A program made the translations under genes and the position numbers. A DNA stretch of 40,391 bases from an uncultured Clostridia bacterium (GTDB taxonomy: Bacteria > Bacillota > Clostridia > Oscillospirales > CAG-272), in NCBI GenBank assembly GCA_947625805.1, contig CANQPT010000014.1, positions 1-40,391 on the forward strand, in the 5' to 3' direction. The notes below the pieces were generated by a model. That model was not told the origin of the DNA. It did not search any database and saw only the letters and a program-made list of their open reading frames with translations. Below are positions 7,895 to 17,216 of the stretch, one piece after another (the stretch's first letter is position 1; each line of letters starts with the position of its first letter).

Positions 7895-9112
7895 TCAATC
7901 CCTTTCAAATATATGCAATTCTTGATAGAGTTCCCGTCGCTCCTCCGCCATCGCCAGTATCCCGTGCAGGGGCGGGCGTTTCTTTTGCGCGATCATACAA
8001 AGGTATTGGGTAATACGGATCACATAGAAAAACGGATAGAGGATATATACCTTTTGTAACTTTGGGAAATGATCGATGGTGGAGTGATGGATGGTATAAC
8101 ACATATAATAGAATTTGCTGTGGGTGGTGCCGTCTTTGCCGTGGTTGGAAACAAAGACGCCGCTTTTGGCACGGGCGGCGTTTTTCTTGCCGAAATTCCC
8201 GCCGGTAAAGATATCTGACATAATGTTATCACAGAGCGCCGTGTCCGCTCCTTCCGCCCAAGGCGGGCAAGGGGTATCCAGATAAATAGCACAGGTGCGG
8301 GTCATGACCGCAGTAAAGGTAAAAAGACCGATTTTCCGAAGAAACGGGAGCAGTTGTTCCCAAAAGGGCTGTTCATGCGTTTTGCGCACAAAACACGCCC
8401 AATCGCACAGATGCCGCAGTCCTATCCCCTCGCCGAGCATATGGTGCTGCATATGCAAAAGCAAAATCATGGCATGGTACAGAGGGCTTGGCGCGAAAAA
8501 GCCTCCGAGATCGTCGGGAACGAACACACGGTTTTCTAATGTATCCTTCAGAAATGTGCGCACCGCATCGCCGATTTTTCCGTTGGGTATCCCCGCCGGC
8601 TCGAAGTGCATTTCGAGATGTTCGCCGGGTTTCTTGAACACCACGTGGCAGGCGTGTCCCTCTAAAGAACGGGCATATCCCGCGTTCATCAGCATCTTCT
8701 CTACATTGTTTTTCTCTTCCGGGTCGATGAGAAAATCCACGTCCCCGCGCATACGCAGTTCCGGCTCCGGATAATACACCGCCGCGGCGTCGCCCTTTAA
8801 GATGACGTAGGAAAAACCGTGTTCGTCTAACAGCTTCACCAGTTTACTTTGTGTATAGCTGACGGCCGTGTTGCTGCGAATGATCCCGGCGAACCTGTAT
8901 TTGAGATTTTGTACAGCGTCTTTCGAAAAACGGTCTTGCATGGCAAGCAATCCATATAGCGCCATCCCGCGCACAGCTTGTGCGCTCGCCTCTTTGAGCA
9001 GTGGCGAGATTTCTTGCTCCGGCAAATTTTCCGGCAACTCTTCTTTGCGTTCATGAATGGCGTACCGCAACAGGGAAAGAAGGAATGCTTGCTCTTTTTG
9101 CAGTTCTGTCAT
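7895..9112 (-). CDS. Nucleotidyltransferase-fold protein of the NTP_transf_5 type
   Basis: 405 aa. Residues about 104-130 hold an active-site pattern: LKGDAAAVYY, then MRGDVDFLI with D124 and D126 as likely metal ligands. HLEMHFEP and the helical stretch HLCDWACFV further fit the uncharacterised nucleotidyltransferase family (NTP_transf_5) often found in surface-polysaccharide and peptide-modification loci. Its ATG overlaps the capF stop by 4 nt and capG follows after 3 bp, so it is tightly coupled to UDP-FucNAc synthesis. The acceptor and nucleotide are unknown. It could modify a sugar or lipid, or nucleotidylate a protein. Confidence 0.7.
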   Translation of the reverse strand: MTELQKEQAFLLSLLRYAIHERKEELPENLPEQEISPLLKEASAQAVRGMALYGLLAMQDRFSKDAVQNLKYRFAGIIRSNTAVSYTQSKLVKLLDEHGFSYVILKGDAAAVYYPEPELRMRGDVDFLIDPEEKNNVEKMLMNAGYARSLEGHACHVVFKKPGEHLEMHFEPAGIPNGKIGDAVRTFLKDTLENRVFVPDDLGGFFAPSPLYHAMILLLHMQHHMLGEGIGLRHLCDWACFVRKTHEQPFWEQLLPFLRKIGLFTFTAVMTRTCAIYLDTPCPPWAEGADTALCDNIMSDIFTGGNFGKKNAARAKSGVFVSNHGKDGTTHSKFYYMCYTIHHSTIDHFPKLQKVYILYPFFYVIRITQYLCMIAQKKRPPLHGILAMAEERRELYQELHIFERD

Positions 9113-10305
9113 ACCGGCTCTCCAAACGTGTCTGGTTTTTCAGGGTCAAAGGGCTCGTTTGCCCACATGAGGGTGACAAGGGGTTCGGTTTCGCTTAAAT
9201 TGATGATATTATGGGTATAGCCCGGGAGCATATGGACGGCTTCGATCTTTTCACCGGTGACCTCGAAGTTCATCACTTGATCGGTGCCGATTTTACGCTC
9301 TTGAATGAGTCCATGGCCGGATACCACGATGAAAAACTCCCACTTTGAGTTGTGCCAGTGTTGACCTTTGGTAATACCGGGGTTGGAAATATTCACGCTG
9401 AACTGCCCACAGCTTTTGGTTTTCAAAAGTTCTGTAAAACTGCCGCGAGGATCAGTATTCATCTTTAAGGGAAACGAGATTTTTTCTTTGGGAAGATAGC
9501 TGAGATAGGTGCTGTACAGCTTCTTGGCAAAGCTATTTGCCGGAATCTCGGGCATCAAGAGCGTCTGCGGTTGATCATGAAAGGTATGGAGAAGATCGAC
9601 GATCTCTCCGAGGGTGACCTTATGGGTCATGGGGACGGCGCAATAACGGCCGTCATCGGTCATGACGGTGTTTGTGCCGTCAAAGGTGCAGTAATGCTCT
9701 TTCCCTTCCAGCGCGTCCAGCATCTCCGAAACGAGGTCGTCGATGTAGAGAAGTTCCAACTCCACGCTTGGGTCATTCACCGTGATCGGCAGATCGTGCG
9801 CGATATTATGGCAAAAAGTCGCCACCGCGCTGTTATAGTTAGGTCTGCACCATTTGCCGAACAAGTTCGGAAAACGATAAACCAAAACTCGCGCGCCGGT
9901 TTCGGCGGCGTAAGCAAAAAACAAATCCTCCCCCGCCTTTTTGCTTCTGCCGTATTCGCCGTCGTAGCGGCCGATGCAGGTCGCCTGGATGGAAGACGAG
10001 AGCATAACAGGGCAGGTATTGTTGTGCTTTTTCAGGGTTTCCAAGAGCACGGAAGAAAACCCGAAGTTTCCTTCCATAAACTTCTTTGGGTCTTTGGGGC
10101 GGTTCACGCCGGCAAGGTGAAAGACAAAGTCCGATTTGGCACAATATTCGTCTAAAAGCGCCGGATCGGTGTCGATATCGTATTCAAAGATCTCGCCGAC
10201 AGAAAGCGCCGGGCGGGTTCTGTCCTTCCCGTCACGAATATTCTTCAACGCTTCCACAAGGTTCTTGCCTACAAAGCCGGAAGAGCCGGTTACAAGGATG
10301 TTCAT
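9109..10305 (-). CDS. capF: CapF-type bifunctional reductase with C-terminal cupin (UDP-L-FucNAc synthesis)
   Basis: 398 aa. The N-terminal short-chain dehydrogenase domain (1-about 265) has TGSSGFVGKN and the catalytic YxxxK in YGRSKKAGE. The C-terminal cupin (about 280-390) has TDPRGSFTELLKT and KGQHWHNSKWEFF, whose histidines supply the zinc site. This domain order is diagnostic for CapF, which epimerises and then reduces the CapE product on the way to UDP-L-FucNAc. It begins 9 bp after acyltransferase A and its stop overlaps the next gene by ATGA, giving capF, nucleotidyltransferase and capG as a coupled trio. Confidence 0.92.
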   Translation of the reverse strand: MNILVTGSSGFVGKNLVEALKNIRDGKDRTRPALSVGEIFEYDIDTDPALLDEYCAKSDFVFHLAGVNRPKDPKKFMEGNFGFSSVLLETLKKHNNTCPVMLSSSIQATCIGRYDGEYGRSKKAGEDLFFAYAAETGARVLVYRFPNLFGKWCRPNYNSAVATFCHNIAHDLPITVNDPSVELELLYIDDLVSEMLDALEGKEHYCTFDGTNTVMTDDGRYCAVPMTHKVTLGEIVDLLHTFHDQPQTLLMPEIPANSFAKKLYSTYLSYLPKEKISFPLKMNTDPRGSFTELLKTKSCGQFSVNISNPGITKGQHWHNSKWEFFIVVSGHGLIQERKIGTDQVMNFEVTGEKIEAVHMLPGYTHNIINLSETEPLVTLMWANEPFDPEKPDTFGEPV

Positions 10306-10314
10306 TTCATATCC

Positions 10315-11348
10315 TCAATTTCTTCTTTTTTGTTGCATACGCAGCAGTATTTTAATTGGGTCCTTTAAATATTTCCAAATTACATGATACACGATCGCAC
10401 TCGCAAAGGATGCCGCGATGAATACAATCGCACCGATCCAGTCGACTGGAACGACACTTAGAATGTACCCGTGGATAATATACAATTCATAGCTAAACAG
10501 GCCGATACACGCCAGAATATTCAAATTGATGTGCTGTGACAGCAACCACACCAAAAGCATCAGCCCGAGTCCCGCCGGGAGCTTAATGAGAAGCTGCACC
10601 GTATTCATAAGGATATCCGGCGATTCGCGAATAACGGGAATCTGCTTTATCGCCAAGAAGACAACCCCCACCGCCAATAAGACCGCCGCAGATTTCCACT
10701 CCGTTCGCCGTTTTACAAACTCCGTCTTTTTCGTTTCGGAGAGTAAGATGCCCGTAAAGAATGAAAACGACTGCTCCGCACGAATGGGGCTTTTCATAAA
10801 AAAAGTAAAGCAAAAGAACGACAAAACGGCAAGCGCCGCAAAGGCCACAATGCGCTGTTTACACTCTGCAAAAAGGCGTCTGACAGCGTAAAAAAGAATG
10901 TACCAAAGAATCAAATAAGAAAGATACCAGCCATTTCCATACAGAGGTTTCAAGCAAAAGATATCCAGCACAAAGTCAAGGAGTGAGAACTCATGAAACG
11001 GCCAGTAAAGGGTAAGTTGTGCAACTGCATAAGGCAGAACCACTGCAAGAATACGTTTTCTCCACCAGTAGTTATACCCCCCCCCCCCGCATTCCAAGAC
11101 TCATTCAGTCCGTAAGCCGAGAGCGTCAAAAACACCGCGACGCCGATCCCGCCGAGCGGCGTGAACCACACAATTCCACCACCGAAAGTGCCCATGAAGT
11201 GACACAAGACCACGCACAAAATCGCCGCTCCTTTCATGGCGTCGGTAGATGTACGGGAGAGGAAGGGCATATTTTTTTGCTTAGTAAAGCAGGAACATAA
11301 AATCCATGCAATCAATACGGCACCCAGAAATAATATTATATATTTCAT
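10315..11348 (-). CDS. Acyltransferase-3 family protein A, out of frame at a G12 tract (phase-variable candidate)
   Basis: The 5' frame starts at ATG 11348 (AAGGAAGC upstream). It encodes a membrane segment and the typical AAILCVVLCHFMG and AVFLTLSAYGLNESWNAGGG of membrane O-acyltransferases. At a run of 12 C on the plus strand (11077-11088) the frame is lost and would end at about 10950. The other frame, open from the tract to the stop at 10315, continues the family exactly: YWWRKRILAVVLPYAVAQ, many TM segments and LFSYELYIIHG. With 10 or 13 G the two halves fuse into one protein of 343 or 344 aa. With 12 it is OFF. Acetylation of the polysaccharide is the usual role. The stop is followed 9 bp later by capF. 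Confidence 0.85.
11077..11088 (-). repeat. G12 homopolymer tract in acyltransferase A
   Basis: Twelve consecutive C on the plus strand (G on the coding strand). The tract lies after codon 90 and replaces the loop between the second and third conserved blocks of the acyltransferase. In-frame lengths are 10 or 13. Confidence 0.9.
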
Positions 11349-11351
11349 TCA

Positions 11352-12471
11352 TCAGCTTCCTTTACGAAGTTTATATTTTCCCGTCCTTTTATGAAACGCG
11401 GATGTCAAAAAATCATAGACCTTATTCGCCGCAAAAGTCATTGGTTTTGCCAAAGTCTTTTGCCGTATATATTCAATCAACGTACAGACAGCAAACACAA
11501 TCAACGCAGATGACAACAAAACAAGTACCAACAAGCAAGAATTATAAAATCTTGCATTCTTAAAAATGTCTATCCATATTAGATGCCGAATGATTGGATT
11601 GTCATGAATCAGATACACACCAAATGTACAGGATCCGACCACGTTAATTAAGGATTTTGTAAATGGGCGACGATATATTGCCAATGAAAACAGGCCGACT
11701 CCAAATCCAATTGTCAAAACCGATGTTCGCACGAAAAAGTGTCTGCTTGCCGAGATAAATATAGGAATCATTCTCCCGACCAAACGGAACAAAAATGCCG
11801 ACGAAAAAAGTAACACAAAAATAACGGCGGTAAAAATCGCTCTGAATTTTTTCTTTTCAAAAATGTTGTTCGGATATTTCCGAAAGTACGCACCGATCAC
11901 ATAAAACATAAAAAATTGCGGGATCTCAGTTCCATACATTTTCTGACCTGTAAACGAAGGGATTACAGACCAAAGAACAAGCACGACCGCTATACATAAC
12001 AGATGTGCCTTTTTATCTATCGAATCAAGCATGGCGTTAATAAACGGCAAAAGAAGCATTAGAACAAAATACGCTGTAAAAAACCAGTAATTTCCGAAAA
12101 TTGTAGGGAATATAGATTGCAAAATATTTTTCAGAGAAAGCGGATAGTGAATAATCAAACCAACTATCAGTCCGATTATTGAATAAAACCACACCTGTGT
12201 CAACAGCTGAAAAATTCTATGTATTTTAAATTCCTTGGTACACAGATAGTAACCGCTGATCATTACGAAAATATCAACACCCAGATACCCCAGTGAAAAC
12301 CAGTCTAAAACCAGGTCGTTTATCGGTAAAAATGAAGTGTTGATAGGGATATCGCTGTGGTTCGCTGCATGCGACAGCACAATAAAAAACATTGCTATAA
12401 TTCTCAATAGCTCAACAGAAGAATTACGTACCCCCCCCCCGGTTTGCTTTACTAACGTTTGATTGTTCCAT
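11352..12471 (-). CDS. Acyltransferase-3 family protein B, start cut off by a G10 tract (phase-variable candidate)
   Basis: The best start is the ATG at 12471, with GGGGAGGT 5 nt upstream. After ten codons (MEQSNVSKAN) the gene enters a run of ten G (12431-12440) and then reads into a stop. The rest of the gene, open from just after the tract to 11352, begins RNSSVELLRIIAMFFIVLSHA, the canonical N-terminus of this acyltransferase family, and has about ten membrane segments. With nine G the ATG would read straight into it, giving 372 aa. With ten G it is OFF, unless translation restarts at the internal ATG at 12407, which lacks the first conserved residues. It lies 36 bp after capE and 3 bp before acyltransferase A. 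Confidence 0.85.
12431..12440 (-). repeat. G10 homopolymer tract at the start of acyltransferase B
   Basis: Ten consecutive C on the plus strand, 31 nt after the A of the start codon. Lengths divisible by three (9, 12) put the gene in frame; ten does not. Confidence 0.9.
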
Positions 12472-12507
12472 ATTAACCTCCCCGTTTTTACATGTTACCT
12501 TAAATTT

Positions 12508-13554
12508 TTAATCTTTTGCGAAATTTATCTCATCGCGTATATATTGCAGGCTCAAAAGTTTTTCCTTTACCTGTTCTACATTCAAGAGTTCGGTGTTGTT
12601 GGAATTGAACTCGGTGAGCGTGTTGCGCTCTTTATTGCCGGAGGTGAAATATTTGTCGTAGTTGAGTCCGCGCTTGTCGCAGGGAACACGGTAGAACTTT
12701 CCGAGGTCAATGGCTCCGGCGCACTCCTCATTGGTGAGCAGTGTTTCGTACATCTTCTCGCCGTGGCGGATGCCGATGGTTTTGATCTTGCTTTTATCCC
12801 CATCAAACAGTTCGCATACTGCTTCCGCTTGCGTCTGTATGGTGCAGGCGGGGGCTTTCTGGACGAGGATGTCTCCGCTTTCGCCGTGTTCAAAAGCGAA
12901 CAGCACAAGGTCGACCGCTTCTTCCAGCGACATGATAAAGCGAGTCATGTTGGGGTCGGTCAGCGTAATGGCTTGTCCATGTTTGATCTGATCGATCCAG
13001 AGCGGGATGACGCTTCCGCGGGAGCACATGACGTTGCCGTAACGGGTACAGCAAATCTTTGTCTTATCCGGTGATACGGTACGGCTTTTCGCCACGATAA
13101 CCTTTTCCATCATGGCTTTGCTTGTCCCCATGGCATTGACAGGGTAGGCCGCTTTATCCGTAGACAGACAAACGATGTTCTTGACGCCCGCGTCGATGGC
13201 GGCGGTCAGGACGTTTTCGGTGCCGAGAACGTTGGTCTTGACCGCTTCAATCGGGAAAAATTCGCAGGATGGCACCTGCTTGAGCGCCGCAGCATGGAAG
13301 ATGTAGTCCACCCCATGCATGGCGTTACGAACCGAATCAATATTGCGTACGTCGCCTATGTAAAATTTGATTTTTTCAGCATATTGGGGATACTTAGACT
13401 GGTACTCATGCCGCATATCGTCCTGCTTTTTCTCGTCGCGGGAGAAGATGCGGATTTCGCCGATATCCGTTGCGAGAAACCGATTGAGCACCGCGTTGCC
13501 GAACGACCCTGTGCCGCCGGTGATAAGGAGTGTTTTGTTTGTAAATGATGACAT
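12508..13554 (-). CDS. capE: CapE/FnlA/WbjB-type UDP-GlcNAc 4,6-dehydratase/5-epimerase
   Basis: 348 aa. This is an extended short-chain dehydrogenase with TGGTGSFGNAV (NADP loop), HAAALKQVPSCEFFP and STDKA. In place of Tyr-x3-Lys it has MGTSK, the Met-x3-Lys site of the inverting CapE/PseB group. The FSRDEKKQDDMRHEY stretch is typical of the same group. The enzyme makes UDP-2-acetamido-2,6-dideoxy-L-arabino-4-hexulose, the first intermediate for UDP-L-FucNAc. CapF and CapG follow in the same operon, but two acyltransferases separate them from capE. Confidence 0.9.
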   Translation of the reverse strand: MSSFTNKTLLITGGTGSFGNAVLNRFLATDIGEIRIFSRDEKKQDDMRHEYQSKYPQYAEKIKFYIGDVRNIDSVRNAMHGVDYIFHAAALKQVPSCEFFPIEAVKTNVLGTENVLTAAIDAGVKNIVCLSTDKAAYPVNAMGTSKAMMEKVIVAKSRTVSPDKTKICCTRYGNVMCSRGSVIPLWIDQIKHGQAITLTDPNMTRFIMSLEEAVDLVLFAFEHGESGDILVQKAPACTIQTQAEAVCELFDGDKSKIKTIGIRHGEKMYETLLTNEECAGAIDLGKFYRVPCDKRGLNYDKYFTSGNKERNTLTEFNSNNTELLNVEQVKEKLLSLQYIRDEINFAKD

Positions 13555-13568
13555 TTTACATCCTCCGA

Positions 13569-15017
13569 TTAAGACTTTGCTCTCATAAGTTTGAACATAT
13601 TGATAATTTTATTCCTAAATATAACCGCGACTACTAAGGTGGCGGCGATAATGCCATAGCGGATCAGCGCATAATCATAGATGAGATTACTGCCCAGTGC
13701 AACCACAATGACGCCGAGGGACAGCGCGCCGATATATTTCATATTGTATACTGTTTCGCCTCCGAGCACCTTGCGCATGGCAAAATAGTCGATGACCGAC
13801 TGCAAAAGATAGCTCGCCAATGTGGTATATCCGGCCGCTATAAAGCCGAATATGGGGATAAAGATAAAGTTGAGAATCAAATTAGATACGGCAGACACCA
13901 CCGTGGCTACCATGACATACTTGGTCTTTTTATTATAAAATAATACATTGCCGTAAAGCCCGTAATGCACCTGAAAGAAAAACCCGCCGACTATAGGTGG
14001 TATCGCATAAATAGCTTCTTTGTAATCAGCCGTTGCAAGGATTGCAACAACTTCGGGCGCCAGCATGAGAACAAGAACACAGCATCCGGCAATAACTGCG
14101 AGAATCGGTATTGCTACTGCTGATATGGGCTTGTAATCCTTTCTTTTGCAGTGCTCGTATGTATATGGTATCAGTGAAGCATTTACGGCACTCCAAATTA
14201 TCATTGAGACCGATGCGACCGAGTTGGCTATACTGTAAAACGCCGTGGCTGAATCGCTCACCATGTGAGAGATCATAACTCTGTCCGAACTGCCCAGCAG
14301 ATACATTGACAGATAATGAGGAATCAACGGCAGATTGAAAAGCAGTGCAAACTTCCAATACTCCGTATTGACTTTGCGCTTTCCACGGGCTATGATAATA
14401 ACATAAAAAACAATATATACGGCAATAGACGCGCATTCGATGCCGAAAATACGGGCGTTGGCCTTGCTTCCGCTTGCGTTCAAAACAAAGATCAGCGCGA
14501 CCACGGGCGATAGAATTGCCGTTGAGATAGAGCTTGCCAACAACGCTTTGTATTTCATCTCGTACCGTTGCCTCGCCGACCAGAAATTGTATGCCGGCTG
14601 AAAAAAGAAAATGGCGCACATCAAAACGACGAGCTTAAAATCCAGTCCGAGGAAGCCCTTTATGAAAGGGTAAAGCGCAAAAATGATTATTGCAAACGCT
14701 ATGGTTATGAGATTTGACAGCACCAGCATGGAAAAGGAGTATTCGTCACGCTTATCCGGGTAATCCGACATGCCGTTATTGAAGACACCGGCGTACAAAT
14801 AAAAGGTCGCAAGAATTCCAAAAAGGCTCATCCAAGAAGAAAACACGTTGACCTGTCCGTATTCATCGGTGGTGAGCAGTCGGGTGAAGATAGGAACTGT
14901 GATATATGAAATACCCATGGACACAACCCGTGCTACGAACAGTGCAACCGAGGATTTGACGCCCTGGGGGATGTTCTTTATCTTTTTTAGTATATCTGTC
15001 AATTTAACTTTCCTCAA
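13569..15017 (-). CDS. wzx: Wzx-type polysaccharide flippase (MOP superfamily)
   Basis: 482 aa, about 12-14 predicted membrane segments across the whole length. The N-terminus (VKSSVALFVARVVSMGISYITVPIFTRLLTTDEYG) matches the opening of Wzx/RfbX-type flippases. It would move the undecaprenyl-linked repeat unit across the membrane, for the Wzy-like polymerase encoded upstream in the operon. Its start overlaps the HAD gene by 14 nt, so it is co-translated with the CMP-sugar block. Confidence 0.88.
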   Translation of the reverse strand: MRKVKLTDILKKIKNIPQGVKSSVALFVARVVSMGISYITVPIFTRLLTTDEYGQVNVFSSWMSLFGILATFYLYAGVFNNGMSDYPDKRDEYSFSMLVLSNLITIAFAIIIFALYPFIKGFLGLDFKLVVLMCAIFFFQPAYNFWSARQRYEMKYKALLASSISTAILSPVVALIFVLNASGSKANARIFGIECASIAVYIVFYVIIIARGKRKVNTEYWKFALLFNLPLIPHYLSMYLLGSSDRVMISHMVSDSATAFYSIANSVASVSMIIWSAVNASLIPYTYEHCKRKDYKPISAVAIPILAVIAGCCVLVLMLAPEVVAILATADYKEAIYAIPPIVGGFFFQVHYGLYGNVLFYNKKTKYVMVATVVSAVSNLILNFIFIPIFGFIAAGYTTLASYLLQSVIDYFAMRKVLGGETVYNMKYIGALSLGVIVVALGSNLIYDYALIRYGIIAATLVVAVIFRNKIINMFKLMRAKS

Positions 15018-15648
15018 AATAATTCATGATTTGGTATGCGCTGTCGCATACCAAAACGGCATTGGCAACGTCTTTGGCGCTTTTAAATCCAAAGCCGTAT
15101 GTCACTGCGATAAAGTCTATATTTACATTTCTTGCAGCTTCCGAGTCGTATTTGCTGTCGCCGATCAAAACAGAGGTTTCTTTATCGCAGCAAACCTTTT
15201 CCATACATTTATTGAGTATGTCGGCTTTTGTTGCGGGCTGTTCTGCGTTTGTTCCCAGTGCAATGTCAAAATACTTTTTTTGTTTGTATTCCTCTAATAT
15301 TTTATCCAGCGTCGTCTGCGCCTTGAGTGTCGCTATGGCAGTATATATGCCCGTGTGCTTTAACTTTTCTAACAGCTCGTGAATTCCCGGGTATATTTCC
15401 AGCTCTTTATACCCCTGTTTCAGAGCGTATTCCTTGTGATACTTCACTGCCTCTTTCAGGCGTTCCCCAGAAAGCCCGAAATTTCTCGCGTATGACTCCT
15501 CCATGGGTGGACCCACATGCGACAGCATCTTATCGTAGGTGAGTTCCGGCAGCCCCATTTTCTGCTGCGCGTATTTCACACAATTCACTATTCCCGGCGA
15601 CGTGTCGGCTATCGTACCGTCAAAATCAAATATCGCTAATTTTTTCAT
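15004..15648 (-). CDS. HAD-superfamily hydrolase, sugar-phosphate phosphatase candidate
   Basis: 214 aa. DFDGT near the N-terminus (D8, D10) is motif I, followed by a helical cap (about 15-90). ATLKAQ provides motif II, K159-region residues motif III, and GDSKYDSEAA motif IV. The size and cap match phosphoglycolate-phosphatase/GPH-like enzymes. Its start overlaps the stop of the aldolase-like gene by 4 nt. In that setting it may play the part KdsC or the Neu5Ac-9-P phosphatase plays in known ulosonate pathways, removing phosphate before CMP activation. The substrate is not provable here. Confidence 0.8.
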   Translation of the reverse strand: MKKLAIFDFDGTIADTSPGIVNCVKYAQQKMGLPELTYDKMLSHVGPPMEESYARNFGLSGERLKEAVKYHKEYALKQGYKELEIYPGIHELLEKLKHTGIYTAIATLKAQTTLDKILEEYKQKKYFDIALGTNAEQPATKADILNKCMEKVCCDKETSVLIGDSKYDSEAARNVNIDFIAVTYGFGFKSAKDVANAVLVCDSAYQIMNYFEES

Positions 15649-17216
15649 TTGTCATACACCGTCGGTGTCAGAAACTCCACTGAAATATCCTGTCTCAGAA
15701 TTTCAAAATACTTTTTCATTGCCTGATTCATATCCGTGCGATTCTTGTACATATTGAGATTCAGCTTGCCGTCGTAATAGTTGTTTTCCTCTCCCGTGGT
15801 ATCAAATCCGTCATACCCTGCCAGCACGATCTTCTTTACTCCGGCGCTTTTCAATACGTTTATCACCATAAGTCCTGCGTTGTCCGATATTACGTCGTCC
15901 TTGTTGAGGTAGGCCGAATAGCTCACCGTCCGTATCTTGCCGGCGTTTGATATATTCGAGCTGCATATCAGCTTGTCCCCCAGCCTCTCGGCTGCATCGT
16001 CTATGCCCTTGAACCGTTTTAAGTTGCTGATAAAGACGATGTCAAACGGATATTTGTCGGGGATATGATTCACTGCAAACACCACCGGATTGTGTTTTTT
16101 TATGTACTCCGTGATATTTTTCTCTTTTGTAACAAGACTCTTTCCCGGTGCCAAAATCAACACTTGCCTTGACCAGCACAGCAGTTCCAAGTCCTTTATC
16201 ACCTTGCCGTCGTCCACCGTGTGCTGTTGGTATTTCCGGTAAAGCTCGGCTATCAAATCGGCGTTGTACAGATGTCTGTTTTGTTCCGGGATGCTCTTAA
16301 TGATGCTGTTTATGTCCCTTATGCACAGCGTCTGACGGTTCATAAGGTAGGTGGCGTAGTTGGGATGGCAGCCGTTTATGGCTGCTATGTAGTAAGGTGC
16401 GGAATATCCCCACGGCGTGCCGGTGTAGATCGGCATTATATACTCGTCCATAATTTCAAGAATCGGAATCAAGTCATACCTATTTTCAATATTTTCATTG
16501 ATATACTGCGCCAGCAACTCAGTGCAAAGATTGCCTGCTCCTCGTCCCATGCCGAACACCGACGAGTCTATTATTATGTCTCGTTTTGTGTGCATTAGCA
16601 TGAGTTCCTGCGCATTGGAAAAGGACAACTGAAGATTGTTGTGCGAATGAAAGCCGATTTTAATTCCCGGGTCTAAATTGTTGTCTATCAGGTAGAACAT
16701 GCGCAGAAGATTGTTTTTATACAGTGTACCCAAGGTGTCCACAAGGTAAAAGGCAAACGGCTTCATCCTGTTTACGCGATCCATCAGGCATAACAGTGCC
16801 TTGTCGGTATATGTAGTCGTACCCACAGGCTGGATGAACACCTTGTAGCCTTTTTGGATCAGCTTCTCTGCAAAGCAAAAGGCACCATCTATATCGTTTT
16901 CGTGGAATGTCAAGCGTATGCCGGTCACCGTTTGGCCATCGCACGGTTCTATTTCGTCTATCCCGATGTCGCCGTATGCTATCATGGCCACATGCATCGG
17001 CGTTATGTCGCTTGGGATGTATCTTTTTATGTCGGTTACGTTTGCATACAGGCTGTGTCCGGCCTTTTTGGCTTTGCTCTGCAAAAAGCCGCACTCCACT
17101 ATTTCCACTCTCGCCTGGTTGAGCTTCTTTATTATGTTTTTTATGGTCGTTTCGCCAAAGTCAAAATTGTTGATGTACCCGCCGTCTCGCAGTGTACAAT
17201 CAAGAATGTGTATCAT
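15645..17216 (-). CDS. DRE-TIM aldolase/lyase fused to a DUF115-like C-terminal domain
   Basis: 523 aa. The first 300 or so residues are a DRE-TIM metallolyase barrel: LDCTLRDGGY (D6, R10, D11), GFHSHNN (H190, H192, metal ligands) and GMGRGAGNLCTE. This architecture fits 4-hydroxy-2-oxovalerate-type aldolases, which join or split pyruvate and an aldehyde. From about 350 a second domain begins with VLILAPGKSL and continues with FAVNHIP, FDIVFISN and KIVLAGYDGF. That order resembles the 'GPSL ... D ... LxGxD' pattern of DUF115/MptE-like and GT42-like proteins. A fusion like this inside a cytidylyltransferase block suggests making and then transferring or channelling a ulosonic acid. Its start overlaps the KdsB-like stop by a single base. 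Confidence 0.75.
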   Translation of the reverse strand: MIHILDCTLRDGGYINNFDFGETTIKNIIKKLNQARVEIVECGFLQSKAKKAGHSLYANVTDIKRYIPSDITPMHVAMIAYGDIGIDEIEPCDGQTVTGIRLTFHENDIDGAFCFAEKLIQKGYKVFIQPVGTTTYTDKALLCLMDRVNRMKPFAFYLVDTLGTLYKNNLLRMFYLIDNNLDPGIKIGFHSHNNLQLSFSNAQELMLMHTKRDIIIDSSVFGMGRGAGNLCTELLAQYINENIENRYDLIPILEIMDEYIMPIYTGTPWGYSAPYYIAAINGCHPNYATYLMNRQTLCIRDINSIIKSIPEQNRHLYNADLIAELYRKYQQHTVDDGKVIKDLELLCWSRQVLILAPGKSLVTKEKNITEYIKKHNPVVFAVNHIPDKYPFDIVFISNLKRFKGIDDAAERLGDKLICSSNISNAGKIRTVSYSAYLNKDDVISDNAGLMVINVLKSAGVKKIVLAGYDGFDTTGEENNYYDGKLNLNMYKNRTDMNQAMKKYFEILRQDISVEFLTPTVYDK

